From Ypsolopha sequella (Eukaryota > Arthropoda > Insecta > Lepidoptera > Ypsolophidae), in contig OW203993.1 of assembly GCA_934047225.1 (NCBI GenBank), forward strand, positions 22,272,069 through 22,336,068: 64,000 nt of DNA, given 5' to 3'. Of this stretch, positions 34,197 to 43,035 are shown in pieces; position 1 is the stretch's first letter, and each line of letters opens with the position of its first letter. The notes beneath the pieces are model-generated. The model had not been told where the DNA came from and made no database searches. It saw only the letters and a program-made list of their open reading frames with translations. A program made the translations under genes and the position numbers.

Positions 34197-34440
34197 CTAG
34201 CCCATGTCTCGTGTGCAGTTGTATGTCCCCTAAGTTTTGTTTCGGGGCTTTATTAAACACCTATTGGAGTATTAAAAAAAATTGAACAGATCATGGTCGT
34301 TTGGTCGCCATATTGATTAATGGCCGCCAAATTGCTAGATTGTTTGTTTAAAAAGAATTGGTTACGTGGTCCAGATTATGGTCGTTTGGTCGCCATATTG
34401 ATTAATGGTAGCCAAATTGCTGATTGTTTGTTTAAGTGTA
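34197..34440 (+). repeat. Duplicated locus segment, copy 1, with an internal 80-bp duplication
   Basis: 'gctagcccatgtctcgtgtg' through 'attgaacagatcatggtcgt' to 'gtttaagtgtatctccacat' recurs at 35219-35292 and, after the BEL element, at 42208-42310. Within this copy the piece 'atggtcgtttggtcgccata' to 'gattgtttgttta' is itself duplicated. The duplication predates the BEL insertion. Confidence 0.8.
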
Positions 34441-34962
34441 TCTCCACATCCAGTAGCCCAATTAAAAATTTTTAAAGCTCATTTTACTTCTTATTTAAAG
34501 GGAACGTATTTTTTTTGCAATGCGGAGCAACAAATTTGAAGCTCGAACGATAACTTTCAACATTTTTAAAATCAATAAAAGTTTTCGTTCGAATATCAAA
34601 TTTTGTTTTGTTTTGCTTTCATTCCGTGCTGTCATCGTGTAATAATGGCGTATCATTATTACTTTACAAGTGAACAGTACTAGGTATTGTTAATAAAGAA
34701 CTTGTAATAAATATTCAATTTCATGTGTATCTCGTACAACAGATGAGTGTAAGACTAAATGTTTATTAGACAAATTTTATCCTGAACAATAATCCTACCG
34801 ATTCGTATAATAAAATAGCGAGGGTTTATTTTTTAAATTGGTTCAGTTCCCGGGTGAGACAAGCAAATTTTTGAATGCAACTTTGTTTCTTTTAAAAAAT
34901 TAAGGAATGTTTCCTATGAATGTTTTCTATGAAAATATAAATCATAAAAAAAACACAAGTTT
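34441..34962. other. Intergenic AT-rich DNA between the duplicated segments
   Basis: No gene is recognised. 34444-34490 is similar to 42294-42375, showing that the duplication extends a little further. Confidence 0.35.
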
Positions 34963-35283
34963 TTACATATCATTATCATTAACGTCATCATCAGTATTAT
35001 TTTCTTTTTCATTGGTAATTGTTGTAGTACTGTTTGTACTCGTTGAACTTGGAGATGAACGGCTCAATCCGGGAAGGTATCCTCTTTCTCGAAATTTCCT
35101 TCTGTTAATATAGCTCTCGTAAAGTTTTCCGCTTGCTTTCTTCTTAATGCCTTTATTTGAAGCAGCAGAATATGCAGAGTAGTATACAAGAGTACTTTCT
35201 TTTGGAAATAGTGCAGGCGCTAGCCCATGTCTCGTGTGCAGTTGTATGTCCCCTAAGTTTTGTTGCGGGACTTTGTTAAACAC
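34963..35283 (-). CDS. Hypothetical protein C-terminal segment, cut by the BEL insertion
   Basis: A minus-strand frame with protein-like composition: GVFNKVPQQNLGDIQLHTRHGLAPALFP, a basic middle (KKKASGKLYESYINRRKFRERGY) and a serine/threonine/asparagine-rich acidic tail ending in TAA. Its upstream side runs into the BEL LTR at 35293, so the N-terminal part would lie beyond 42207. No family is recognised, and it may be part of an older transposon ORF. Confidence 0.3.
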   Translation of the reverse strand: MFNKVPQQNLGDIQLHTRHGLAPALFPKESTLVYYSAYSAASNKGIKKKASGKLYESYINRRKFRERGYLPGLSRSSPSSTSTNSTTTITNEKENNTDDDVNDNDM

Positions 35284-35292
35284 CTATAGGAG

Positions 35293-35685
35293 TGTTTAAG
35301 CCAAATCCAAGCATACGTGGTCTCATACTCATTTCCTTTACATTTCACCTCATTTTTTGGCACTCATCTTCGCCTCGCAAATATCCAAAAAGAAAAAAGA
35401 AAAAAAAAGTCAGATTGTCAAGAAAAACGAAAAATTGAAATTGGACAAGAAAATGAGAAAAATATAAAACAAAAATTGAAAAGACCATCGAAATAATAAG
35501 ACATATGAAATATTATTAAAAAGGGAGAGAATTTTGCAAGACTACAAGAGGGTGAGTGCTCATTCTTTCCCCTCGGGCCGATCTCATACCATCCATATCG
35601 GTCCGAGGACTTTCCTATCCTTGTTTCCCAAAGACCCGTATGCTCAGGGTAAATTTTCAATAATAATTAAAAAACCGCTAAAGCA
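35293..35685 (+). repeat. BEL/Pao 5' LTR
   Basis: TG...CA ends, from 'tgtttaagccaaatcc' to 'accgctaaagca', 393 bp, same as 41810-42202. A short open frame inside is a by-product. Confidence 0.93.
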
Positions 35686-35686
35686 T

Positions 35687-35710
35687 TTTTGGTCCTTCGA
35701 GCCGGATGAA
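35687..35710 (+). promoter_or_regulatory. BEL/Pao primer-binding site
   Basis: 'tttggtccttcgagccgga' just after the 5' LTR contains the TGG start. The 'tggtccttcgagccgga' form is common in BEL/Pao elements as I recall. The tRNA was not assigned. Confidence 0.65.
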
Positions 35711-36121
35711 AACAATAATAATAATAATGGAATAAACCGCTTAAAAACCCGCATAAATCGCTTAAAAATGAACCGCCTAGAGAAGCCATATAAAACGCTT
35801 TAAAACCTACGTTAAAACCGCGCAATTACGATTCGTAAGAACGTCTTTGCAAAAAACCGCACCGCTATTTATAAGCTTCTCTGAAATAAAAAAGATTAAT
35901 CTATTTAATCAATCCCCGCCCGCATAAACATAAAAACATTCAAATATTTAAAACATTGTTTACATTGTGTTTTAAGTTCATACCGCATGTTGTTCTGCTT
36001 TCAAATTGTTATTTTATGTCAGATCTTTGACATTTGATTATCATTGTCGTTGTCTTAGAATTGTCCTTTTAATCAATTGAACTTTTTGCTCCGTTCATAT
36101 TTACGTCATTCTTTCATCACC

Positions 36122-39100
36122 ATGGCAACCGCTAAACTTAAGATCTTGCAGGCAAAAAATAATGCCTCGTTTGAACGATTGAGTAAACTTTACGAAGTTT
36201 GTAAAAAGGTGACAATTCTGCTTGAAACTCGTTCTACTGAAAACTTCATGGCAGATACGGAATCTTTGGAGATAATCCGAAAGGAATATATTGAAAATTT
36301 AGATGCAATTAACGAAATCCAAATAACGTTAGACCCTGACTTCGTACCGAAATATGATGATCTTACGCAATTTGAAGACATCTTTACTAAAATAAAACGA
36401 CAACGTTCACAAATCGAAGCCCAGGCTTCCACGAAGTTCAGTAACATTAAGTCAGGCTCTGAAAAAGGCAACAATGATAAAACACAAAACATTAAACTTC
36501 CACCAATAACTATTCCTTCATTCAATGGTTCAATAGAAAACTGGCCCGTGTTTTACGAGTCTTTTCGGTCTAATATTCATGATAATCCAGATCTAACCGA
36601 TGCTCAACGCATACAATACTTAATGGGCAAACTGACCGGATCAGCTCTTAAACTAACAGCTGGTGTCATTCCCGCGGCTAGTAACTATCGAAACATTTGG
36701 CAATCTTTGATAGACAAATATCAAGATAAACGAACACTTGCGACGCACTACTTAGACCTAATGTTTGACATAAAATCTTCGACAAACACCGCATCTGAAT
36801 TGGAACAGTTTATTGAAAACTTTAATGCAGCGTTTTTAGCCCTATCTGCTCTCGATATAAACGACCTCAAAGACTTCATCATTTTACATCTGGCTTTACG
36901 GAAAATAGATTCCAATACAATAGAAACCTTTGAAATGGCCGTAAGAGAGAAGGCTTTTCCATCTTACGAAGATTTAGTCAATTTTCTAAAGCAAAGAGTC
37001 AATGTGCTTAAACGAAAATCAAATCAAACCGCATCACCCCAAGATAAACCTAAACCCATTAATAAGGGTAAATATATTAATACAAAACCGCAAAATACAG
37101 TCCACTCGTTCGTCACTCAAAACCAAAACCATAATGATCAAAACAACAAACTAAAACCCACTAAAACTTGTCCAATGTGCAATAAAACAGATCATTATCA
37201 ACTATATAACTGTAGTGCATTTAAAGCTTTACAAACTAACCAGAACAGGTTCGACTATATTAAAAACAAACGTGGTTGCATAAATTGCCTAAGCCTGTCT
37301 CATACAGTGTCTCAATGCAACTCAAGGTATAATTGCAAATTTTGCAACAAAACGCATCATTCGATGCTACATTTAAATTTACAAAAACAAACATTAAATC
37401 CACAAGCAGCGCCAGGTGAAGGCACTAGTTTCGCTATAACCGTCGATGAATGTGATTCACATCTCAACAAACAAAAACCCAATCAGCTGTTCGCTACTAC
37501 TCCATCTTTGCCAGCGAGTGAGTCACGTGATGCTACTTGTAATAAAGAACACCAACAAAATCTAGTTTCATTGTGCGCACTTGACAGTAACGTGGCCAAT
37601 ATTTCAAAACCAAACACAACTGTCCTTCTCTCAACTGCGCAAGTCTATATACAAAGTAATACCAATAAGAAAGATGTTTCAGTAAGATGTTTAATAGATA
37701 ATGCCTCTCAAAATAATATTATAACCACTTCTTGCTGTGAGAAACTTAAACTTACGATAATTCCACTCGCAAACTCTTTCTTAAAGGGTGTTGGATTGAC
37801 CTCACGTCCAATTAAAGGTCATGTCAATTTTGAAATTAAATCAAAAAATAATAAGCATAAGTTCATTATAACGGCTTTAGTGGTAGATTGTATTACCGAT
37901 AAATTGCCAGCTGAACAGATCGATTCTACTGTAATAGAACATTTTATTAATGTTCCACTTGCCGATCCTCTATGGTATATACCAGGAGAAATCGAATTGA
38001 TACTTGGTGCACAAATCTTTCCGTTTTTACTGTTAGGCGGTAAGATAATAGCTCCTTTCGCACCACACGCAATTGAAACTGTTTTTGGATTCGTTCTCCT
38101 AGGAGACGTTCCAACCGCTCCCGACTGTAATAAAACAGTCCCCGCTAAAATAAAATCGTCAACATTCTTCCCATCCACTGCTGAAAACATTGATAATTCT
38201 TTATGCAAGTTCTGGGAACTTGAAGAAATTCCTACGCAAAAGTTTTTCACTGATGAAGAAAAACAGTGTGAAAGAATGTTTAGTGATACCGTGTCACGCG
38301 ACTCTACTGGCAGGTACTGCACCGCATTACCTTTTAGTAGGGATCCCAGCATATTAGGGAATTCTTATACCGTAGCGCACCGCCGCTTCCTCACATTGGA
38401 GCGAAAATTACAAGACCCTGAGCTCCGTGCAAGTTATAATGAGGTGATTAAAGATTACATTGAGAAAGAGTACATTACAGAAATAACACCTAATTATAAT
38501 GAGGAGGACAGTGGTTATTTTATTCCACATCACGCTGTAGTGAGGAAAGATAAATCAACGACTAAAGTCCGTCCCGTTCTTGACGCTAGTGCCAAATGTC
38601 ACAATGACATTTCGCTAAATGACATTTTACACACGGGTCCGAATCTCCAGGCTGATTTATTCTTGCTGCTACTGAATTTCCGGTTATTTCCTGTAGCTCT
38701 AACTGCTGATATAAAACAAATGTATCTTCAAATACTTGTAAAACCGGAGCACAGAAAGTATCAAAAAATACTTTTTCGGTTCGATAACTCTGAACCAATA
38801 AAAGAATACGAATTCAATCGAGTGACATTTGGTTTAAAATCAAGTCCTTTTCTAGCCATGCGCACATTACGCCAGCTTTGTGAAGATGAACGTCAAAAAT
38901 ATCCAAAGGCAGCCGCTACTGCCGAAAAGGAACTTTACATGGATGATTTAGCCACATCGGTTTTAGATATCAAAGCAGGAATCGAAGTGTCTAACCAACT
39001 AATAAATCTTTTTAAATCTGGTGGCTTCGAACTGGTCAAATGGTCAAGTAATTCTAAAGAAGTACTAGAACAAATACCAGATACGCTCAAACTCAGCCAA

Positions 39101-41533
39101 CAAGTTGAATTTGACAAACACGAATCTTTAAAGATATTAGGGATTGAATGGAACCCCACTGATGACACCTTTGTGTTTCAAACAAACTCAAATGATCGCG
39201 AATGTACTAAACGAACAATACTGTCAACAATTGCTCGTTTATGGGATGTGCTCGGTTTCGCTGCACCCGTAATACTGTTTGCGAAACTTTTAATAAAAGA
39301 ATTATGGTTAAATAATGTAGGGTGGGATGAAACTCCACCTGCAAATATCGTGATTAAATTCAAGCAATTTAGGGAACAACTACCCCTTCTTTGTTCATTA
39401 AAGATTCCGCGCCATTTAGCAGTCACAAAAGGCTGTAAAATAAATATTGTTGCCTTTGCAGATGCAAGTCTGAAAGCATACGGAAGTATAATTTATTTAC
39501 ACGTAACAGATGCCGAAGGGAACATACACGTGCGTTTAGTGTGTGCCAAATCAAAGGTGGCACCAGTAAAAGTAGTCTGCTTGGCCCGACTTGAACTGTG
39601 TGCTGCTGTTCTCATGTCTAAACTTGCGAAATTAGTCTTTGATGCCTTTTCTAAAAGGACTCAAATTGATAATATTTTCGCATTCTCAGATTCAAGAATT
39701 GCTCTTTCGTGGATCAACTCCTCTCCAACACGTTGGAAGGAATTTGTAGCCAACCGCGTTGCTAAATGTCAAAATAATTTACATAGTAAACATTTTTATC
39801 ATGTGGCAGGAGTTGACAATCCTAGTGATTGTCTTTCACGAGGTCTCTTACCTCAACAATTAGTGTCGCATGGGTTATGGTGGAATGGGCCAGCTTGGCT
39901 CAACAAAGATGTTTCAGAATGGCCTATAGAGCCATTTGTTCCTACTGAACCCCAAGAGTTACCCGAATTTAACACTAAAACACTGATTACTACTGTATCA
40001 GAGTCACAAACTTCTGCACCCGCCTCAACTTCACCTGTATTAGAAAATTCAGGCACATTATCACGGATCTACGATCTTGCTCACAACTTATCCACATGGA
40101 ATAAAGTTTTACGATCAACAGCACTTGTTTTACGATTCTTACGTATCGTAACTTATACGGACCGCATAACTGCTACTAATATTAGCATTGCGGAAAAATA
40201 CGTTATCCGTGCCTTACAAAACGTCTTCTTTTCCAAAATCAAGGAAGATTTAAAGAAAAATACATTACGTGATAAGAAATTTCTTAAATTAAACCTCTTC
40301 CTTGATGACTTCGAAATAATCAGAATCGGTGGGAGGCTTTCTAACGCTAATCTACCATTCGAAGCACAGTATCCTGCTTTACTGCCACAACACGATCATA
40401 TAACAAATATTATTATAGATCATTTTCACCGCGTCAACTGTCACACGGGAGCCAACCTTCTATCTTCGCTAATCCGACAAAAATTTTGGATTATATGTGG
40501 AAGACATATTATTCGTCAAAGAGTACATGCGTGCAATTTTTGTTTTAAAAATGCACCTTCACATCCTTGCCCTAAGATGGCTGACCTTCCTACATACCGT
40601 GTCCGCGAAACAAAGGCATTTGTACATACAGGTGTCGATTATGCAGGTCCTATAAATATAACATTGTGTAGACGCAGAGGTCAAAAAAGTCAAAAGGCCT
40701 ATATTTGCCTGTTTATTTGTCTTGTTACGAAGGCAATACATATAGAGTTGACAACTGATCTGTCAACAGACTCTTTCTTAGCGGCTTTCAAAAGATTTAT
40801 ATCTCGACGAGGTCCTGTAGAAAACTTATATAGTGACAATGGTACTTGTTTTGTTGGTGCGAAAGCACAACTTAATGAATTGTACAATTTGTTATCTTCT
40901 TCAACTTATACTGATGCTCTATCACAAGAACTGATAAACCGTCGTATTGAATGGCATATGATACCGCCCCGCGCCCCACATTTTGGCGGATTATGGGAAT
41001 CGAATATAAAAAGCTTAAAAACACATCTTTACCGCGTTGTTGGACCTCATTTGTTAACATATGAGGAATTGTTAACTGTCCTCATTCAAATAGAAGCGAT
41101 TTTAAACTCTAGACCACTGTGTCTTTTATCCGAGGAGCCTTATCCAGAGCCTCTCACACCGGCCCATTTTATTATGTCTTCACCGCTTCAGTTTCTGCCA
41201 TCTTATGATGTTTCGAACGAAAATGAAAGAAGTTTAGTCAATCGTAAATCATTATTGGATCACATGGTTCAATCATACTGGAAGAGATGGCGTATAGAAT
41301 ATCTTCACAATTTGCAAGTAAGACAAAAGTGGTTTGAAAATTCCGACAACGTAAAAGTAGGGACTATTTGTCTTGTACATCAAGATGATCTGAGACCATT
41401 GCGGTGGCCTCTTGGTATTATTGAAAAGGTACATCCCGGCAAAGACGGTGTTATACGCGTCGCGACCGTGAAAACACAATCTGGTTCATTTAAGCGACCG
41501 ATTGTTAAACTGTGTCCATTACCTACACAGTAA
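36122..41533 (+). CDS. BEL/Pao gag-pol polyprotein, intact
   Basis: The ATG at 36122 is in a good context (caccATGg); 1803 residues. In order: a gag domain (FNGSIENWPVFYESF, QRIQYLMGKLTGSAL), zinc knuckles CPMCNKTDHYQLYNC and CINCLSLSHTVSQC with CKFCNKTHHSMLH (about 355-420), a retropepsin-like region with LIDNASQN (about 522), reverse transcriptase with ADIKQMYLQI (about 860) and YMDD (about 938-941), RNase H (FADASLKAYGS), integrase with an HHCC-type zinc region and DDE core (D in VDYAGP about 1504, D in SDNGT about 1570, E in GGLWESN about 1622), and the usual BEL C-terminal domain (SYWKRWRIEYLHNLQ). One unbroken ORF, so it is probably competent. The protease triad reads D-N-A-S rather than the common D-S/T-G. 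Confidence 0.95.
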   Translation: MATAKLKILQAKNNASFERLSKLYEVCKKVTILLETRSTENFMADTESLEIIRKEYIENLDAINEIQITLDPDFVPKYDDLTQFEDIFTKIKRQRSQIEAQASTKFSNIKSGSEKGNNDKTQNIKLPPITIPSFNGSIENWPVFYESFRSNIHDNPDLTDAQRIQYLMGKLTGSALKLTAGVIPAASNYRNIWQSLIDKYQDKRTLATHYLDLMFDIKSSTNTASELEQFIENFNAAFLALSALDINDLKDFIILHLALRKIDSNTIETFEMAVREKAFPSYEDLVNFLKQRVNVLKRKSNQTASPQDKPKPINKGKYINTKPQNTVHSFVTQNQNHNDQNNKLKPTKTCPMCNKTDHYQLYNCSAFKALQTNQNRFDYIKNKRGCINCLSLSHTVSQCNSRYNCKFCNKTHHSMLHLNLQKQTLNPQAAPGEGTSFAITVDECDSHLNKQKPNQLFATTPSLPASESRDATCNKEHQQNLVSLCALDSNVANISKPNTTVLLSTAQVYIQSNTNKKDVSVRCLIDNASQNNIITTSCCEKLKLTIIPLANSFLKGVGLTSRPIKGHVNFEIKSKNNKHKFIITALVVDCITDKLPAEQIDSTVIEHFINVPLADPLWYIPGEIELILGAQIFPFLLLGGKIIAPFAPHAIETVFGFVLLGDVPTAPDCNKTVPAKIKSSTFFPSTAENIDNSLCKFWELEEIPTQKFFTDEEKQCERMFSDTVSRDSTGRYCTALPFSRDPSILGNSYTVAHRRFLTLERKLQDPELRASYNEVIKDYIEKEYITEITPNYNEEDSGYFIPHHAVVRKDKSTTKVRPVLDASAKCHNDISLNDILHTGPNLQADLFLLLLNFRLFPVALTADIKQMYLQILVKPEHRKYQKILFRFDNSEPIKEYEFNRVTFGLKSSPFLAMRTLRQLCEDERQKYPKAAATAEKELYMDDLATSVLDIKAGIEVSNQLINLFKSGGFELVKWSSNSKEVLEQIPDTLKLSQQVEFDKHESLKILGIEWNPTDDTFVFQTNSNDRECTKRTILSTIARLWDVLGFAAPVILFAKLLIKELWLNNVGWDETPPANIVIKFKQFREQLPLLCSLKIPRHLAVTKGCKINIVAFADASLKAYGSIIYLHVTDAEGNIHVRLVCAKSKVAPVKVVCLARLELCAAVLMSKLAKLVFDAFSKRTQIDNIFAFSDSRIALSWINSSPTRWKEFVANRVAKCQNNLHSKHFYHVAGVDNPSDCLSRGLLPQQLVSHGLWWNGPAWLNKDVSEWPIEPFVPTEPQELPEFNTKTLITTVSESQTSAPASTSPVLENSGTLSRIYDLAHNLSTWNKVLRSTALVLRFLRIVTYTDRITATNISIAEKYVIRALQNVFFSKIKEDLKKNTLRDKKFLKLNLFLDDFEIIRIGGRLSNANLPFEAQYPALLPQHDHITNIIIDHFHRVNCHTGANLLSSLIRQKFWIICGRHIIRQRVHACNFCFKNAPSHPCPKMADLPTYRVRETKAFVHTGVDYAGPINITLCRRRGQKSQKAYICLFICLVTKAIHIELTTDLSTDSFLAAFKRFISRRGPVENLYSDNGTCFVGAKAQLNELYNLLSSSTYTDALSQELINRRIEWHMIPPRAPHFGGLWESNIKSLKTHLYRVVGPHLLTYEELLTVLIQIEAILNSRPLCLLSEEPYPEPLTPAHFIMSSPLQFLPSYDVSNENERSLVNRKSLLDHMVQSYWKRWRIEYLHNLQVRQKWFENSDNVKVGTICLVHQDDLRPLRWPLGIIEKVHPGKDGVIRVATVKTQSGSFKRPIVKLCPLPTQ

Positions 41534-41809
41534 TATTTAAAACTATAAATAAATAAAGAAGATGATTAGCGTTTATTTTCAAAGAAAATGATTTTAATTT
41601 ATGTTTCAATAAATAAATATTATATGCAAAATAAAAATAAATTAAAACGATATATGTAAAAAAAAAATAAAAAAAAAAATTATAATAATAAAAAAAAAAA
41701 AAATAATAATAAATAAATAAATAAAAAATCGATATTAAAATTGATAAATAAGAAGAAAGTTTTCTTTTGAGCATACTTAAGTATTTAGTATTCTCAAGGT
41801 GGCGGAGGA
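41534..41809 (+). other. BEL/Pao 3' untranslated region
   Basis: Very A/T-rich, including an A-run tract at about 41655-41735, ending in the purine tract before the 3' LTR. Confidence 0.6.
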
Positions 41810-42202
41810 TGTTTAAGCCAAATCCAAGCATACGTGGTCTCATACTCATTTCCTTTACATTTCACCTCATTTTTTGGCACTCATCTTCGCCTCGCAAATA
41901 TCCAAAAAGAAAAAAGAAAAAAAAAGTCAGATTGTCAAGAAAAACGAAAAATTGAAATTGGACAAGAAAATGAGAAAAATATAAAACAAAAATTGAAAAG
42001 ACCATCGAAATAATAAGACATATGAAATATTATTAAAAAGGGAGAGAATTTTGCAAGACTACAAGAGGGTGAGTGCTCATTCTTTCCCCTCGGGCCGATC
42101 TCATACCATCCATATCGGTCCGAGGACTTTCCTATCCTTGTTTCCCAAAGACCCGTATGCTCAGGGTAAATTTTCAATAATAATTAAAAAACCGCTAAAG
42201 CA
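41810..42202 (+). repeat. BEL/Pao 3' LTR
   Basis: Same 393-bp sequence as 35293-35685; followed by the AGGAG target duplication. Confidence 0.93.
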
Positions 42203-42207
42203 AGGAG

Positions 42208-42310
42208 TATTAAAAAAAATTGAACAGATCATGGTCGTTTGGTCGCCATATTGATTAATGGCCGCCAAATTGCTAGATTGTTTGTTTAAGTGTATCTCCA
42301 CATCCAGTAG
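42208..42310 (+). repeat. Duplicated locus segment, copy 2, right part
   Basis: Continues 35219-35292 across the BEL insertion and matches 34265-34340 plus 34428-34455. This gives the pre-insertion sequence of the site. Confidence 0.8.
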
Positions 42311-42566
42311 CCAAATCACAAATCAAATCACAAATCATACATACTTTTTAAAGATCATTTTACTCCTTGTTTAAAGGCAAACAAATTTTGTCAAAACACA
42401 TTTTTTGATAAATCCATTAGTTATCGAGATACACTAAGCTTTTGAATATTTCCAACTCGCGAATGAGTTTTTAACAATGCTCGTTGTCTTTTTATGGTAG
42501 TTACTTTATAATTCAACATTCGGTTTTTATTTTGTTATAGAGAGATAAACTTCAAGTGAAATAAGA

Positions 42567-42937
42567 TGATTGACACGGTGAAGTTAGTCAATCCTCAGAA
42601 GAGACGTAGAGACGTTGACAAAGACTTAAAGTTGTGCATTTTCTGTAAAAAAGTAAAACGTTCTTTGCAATTATGTTCAAGTCAAAACGGTATAAAAACA
42701 TTACAAGTGCTTCTGAACTCGTTGGGGACGATGTGTTAAAAAGTACTGAAGATGAAAGCAGTATAAAATACCATATAGCCTGCTACAGACCTAACATACT
42801 GAAAGGAAAGCGAGCTGAAGAATCAAGCTCGGAAGAGAAGGATAATACTGCCCAACGACAGAGACAGAAAAGTAGACCTGGACCTAGTGGACAATTAAAA
42901 AATGTATGGAGAAGTTCAGAGCAGAGCAATAATTCCA
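42567..42937 (+). pseudogene. Cysteine/histidine-motif protein N-terminal fragment
   Basis: The ATG at 42567 opens a basic start followed by CIFCKKVKRSLQLCSSQ. After a frameshift near 42700 the same protein type continues in another frame with ELVGDDVLK, SSIKYHIACYR and a charged, serine-rich tail. The CxxC...HxxC arrangement suggests a small zinc-binding domain of a kind I recall in insect transposon-associated proteins; no name is certain. It is cut off by repeat X at about 42938. Confidence 0.4.
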
Positions 42938-43035
42938 GACACTGGTGGTAGTGGTGAACGGTCCCTAAAAACCCTTGAGCTCAGTCCCCTGAATACGTAA
43001 GACTTACCACCAGTTTTCAATGCAAAGGCACGCCG

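Larger units (their letters stand above)
35293..42202 (+). mobile_element. BEL/Pao LTR retrotransposon, complete and young
   Basis: Two 393-bp LTRs that look identical, a perfect 5-bp target duplication AGGAG (35288-35292 and 42203-42207), a primer-binding-type site after the 5' LTR, a purine-rich tract (ggtggcggagga) before the 3' LTR, and one intact 1803-codon gag-pol ORF. It is inserted in the duplicated segment described at 34197. Confidence 0.95.

Noticed and set aside
35418..42177. Identical 80-codon minus-strand frames at 35418-35660 and 41935-42177
   Set aside because: They lie in the two LTR copies of the BEL element and are by-products of LTR sequence.
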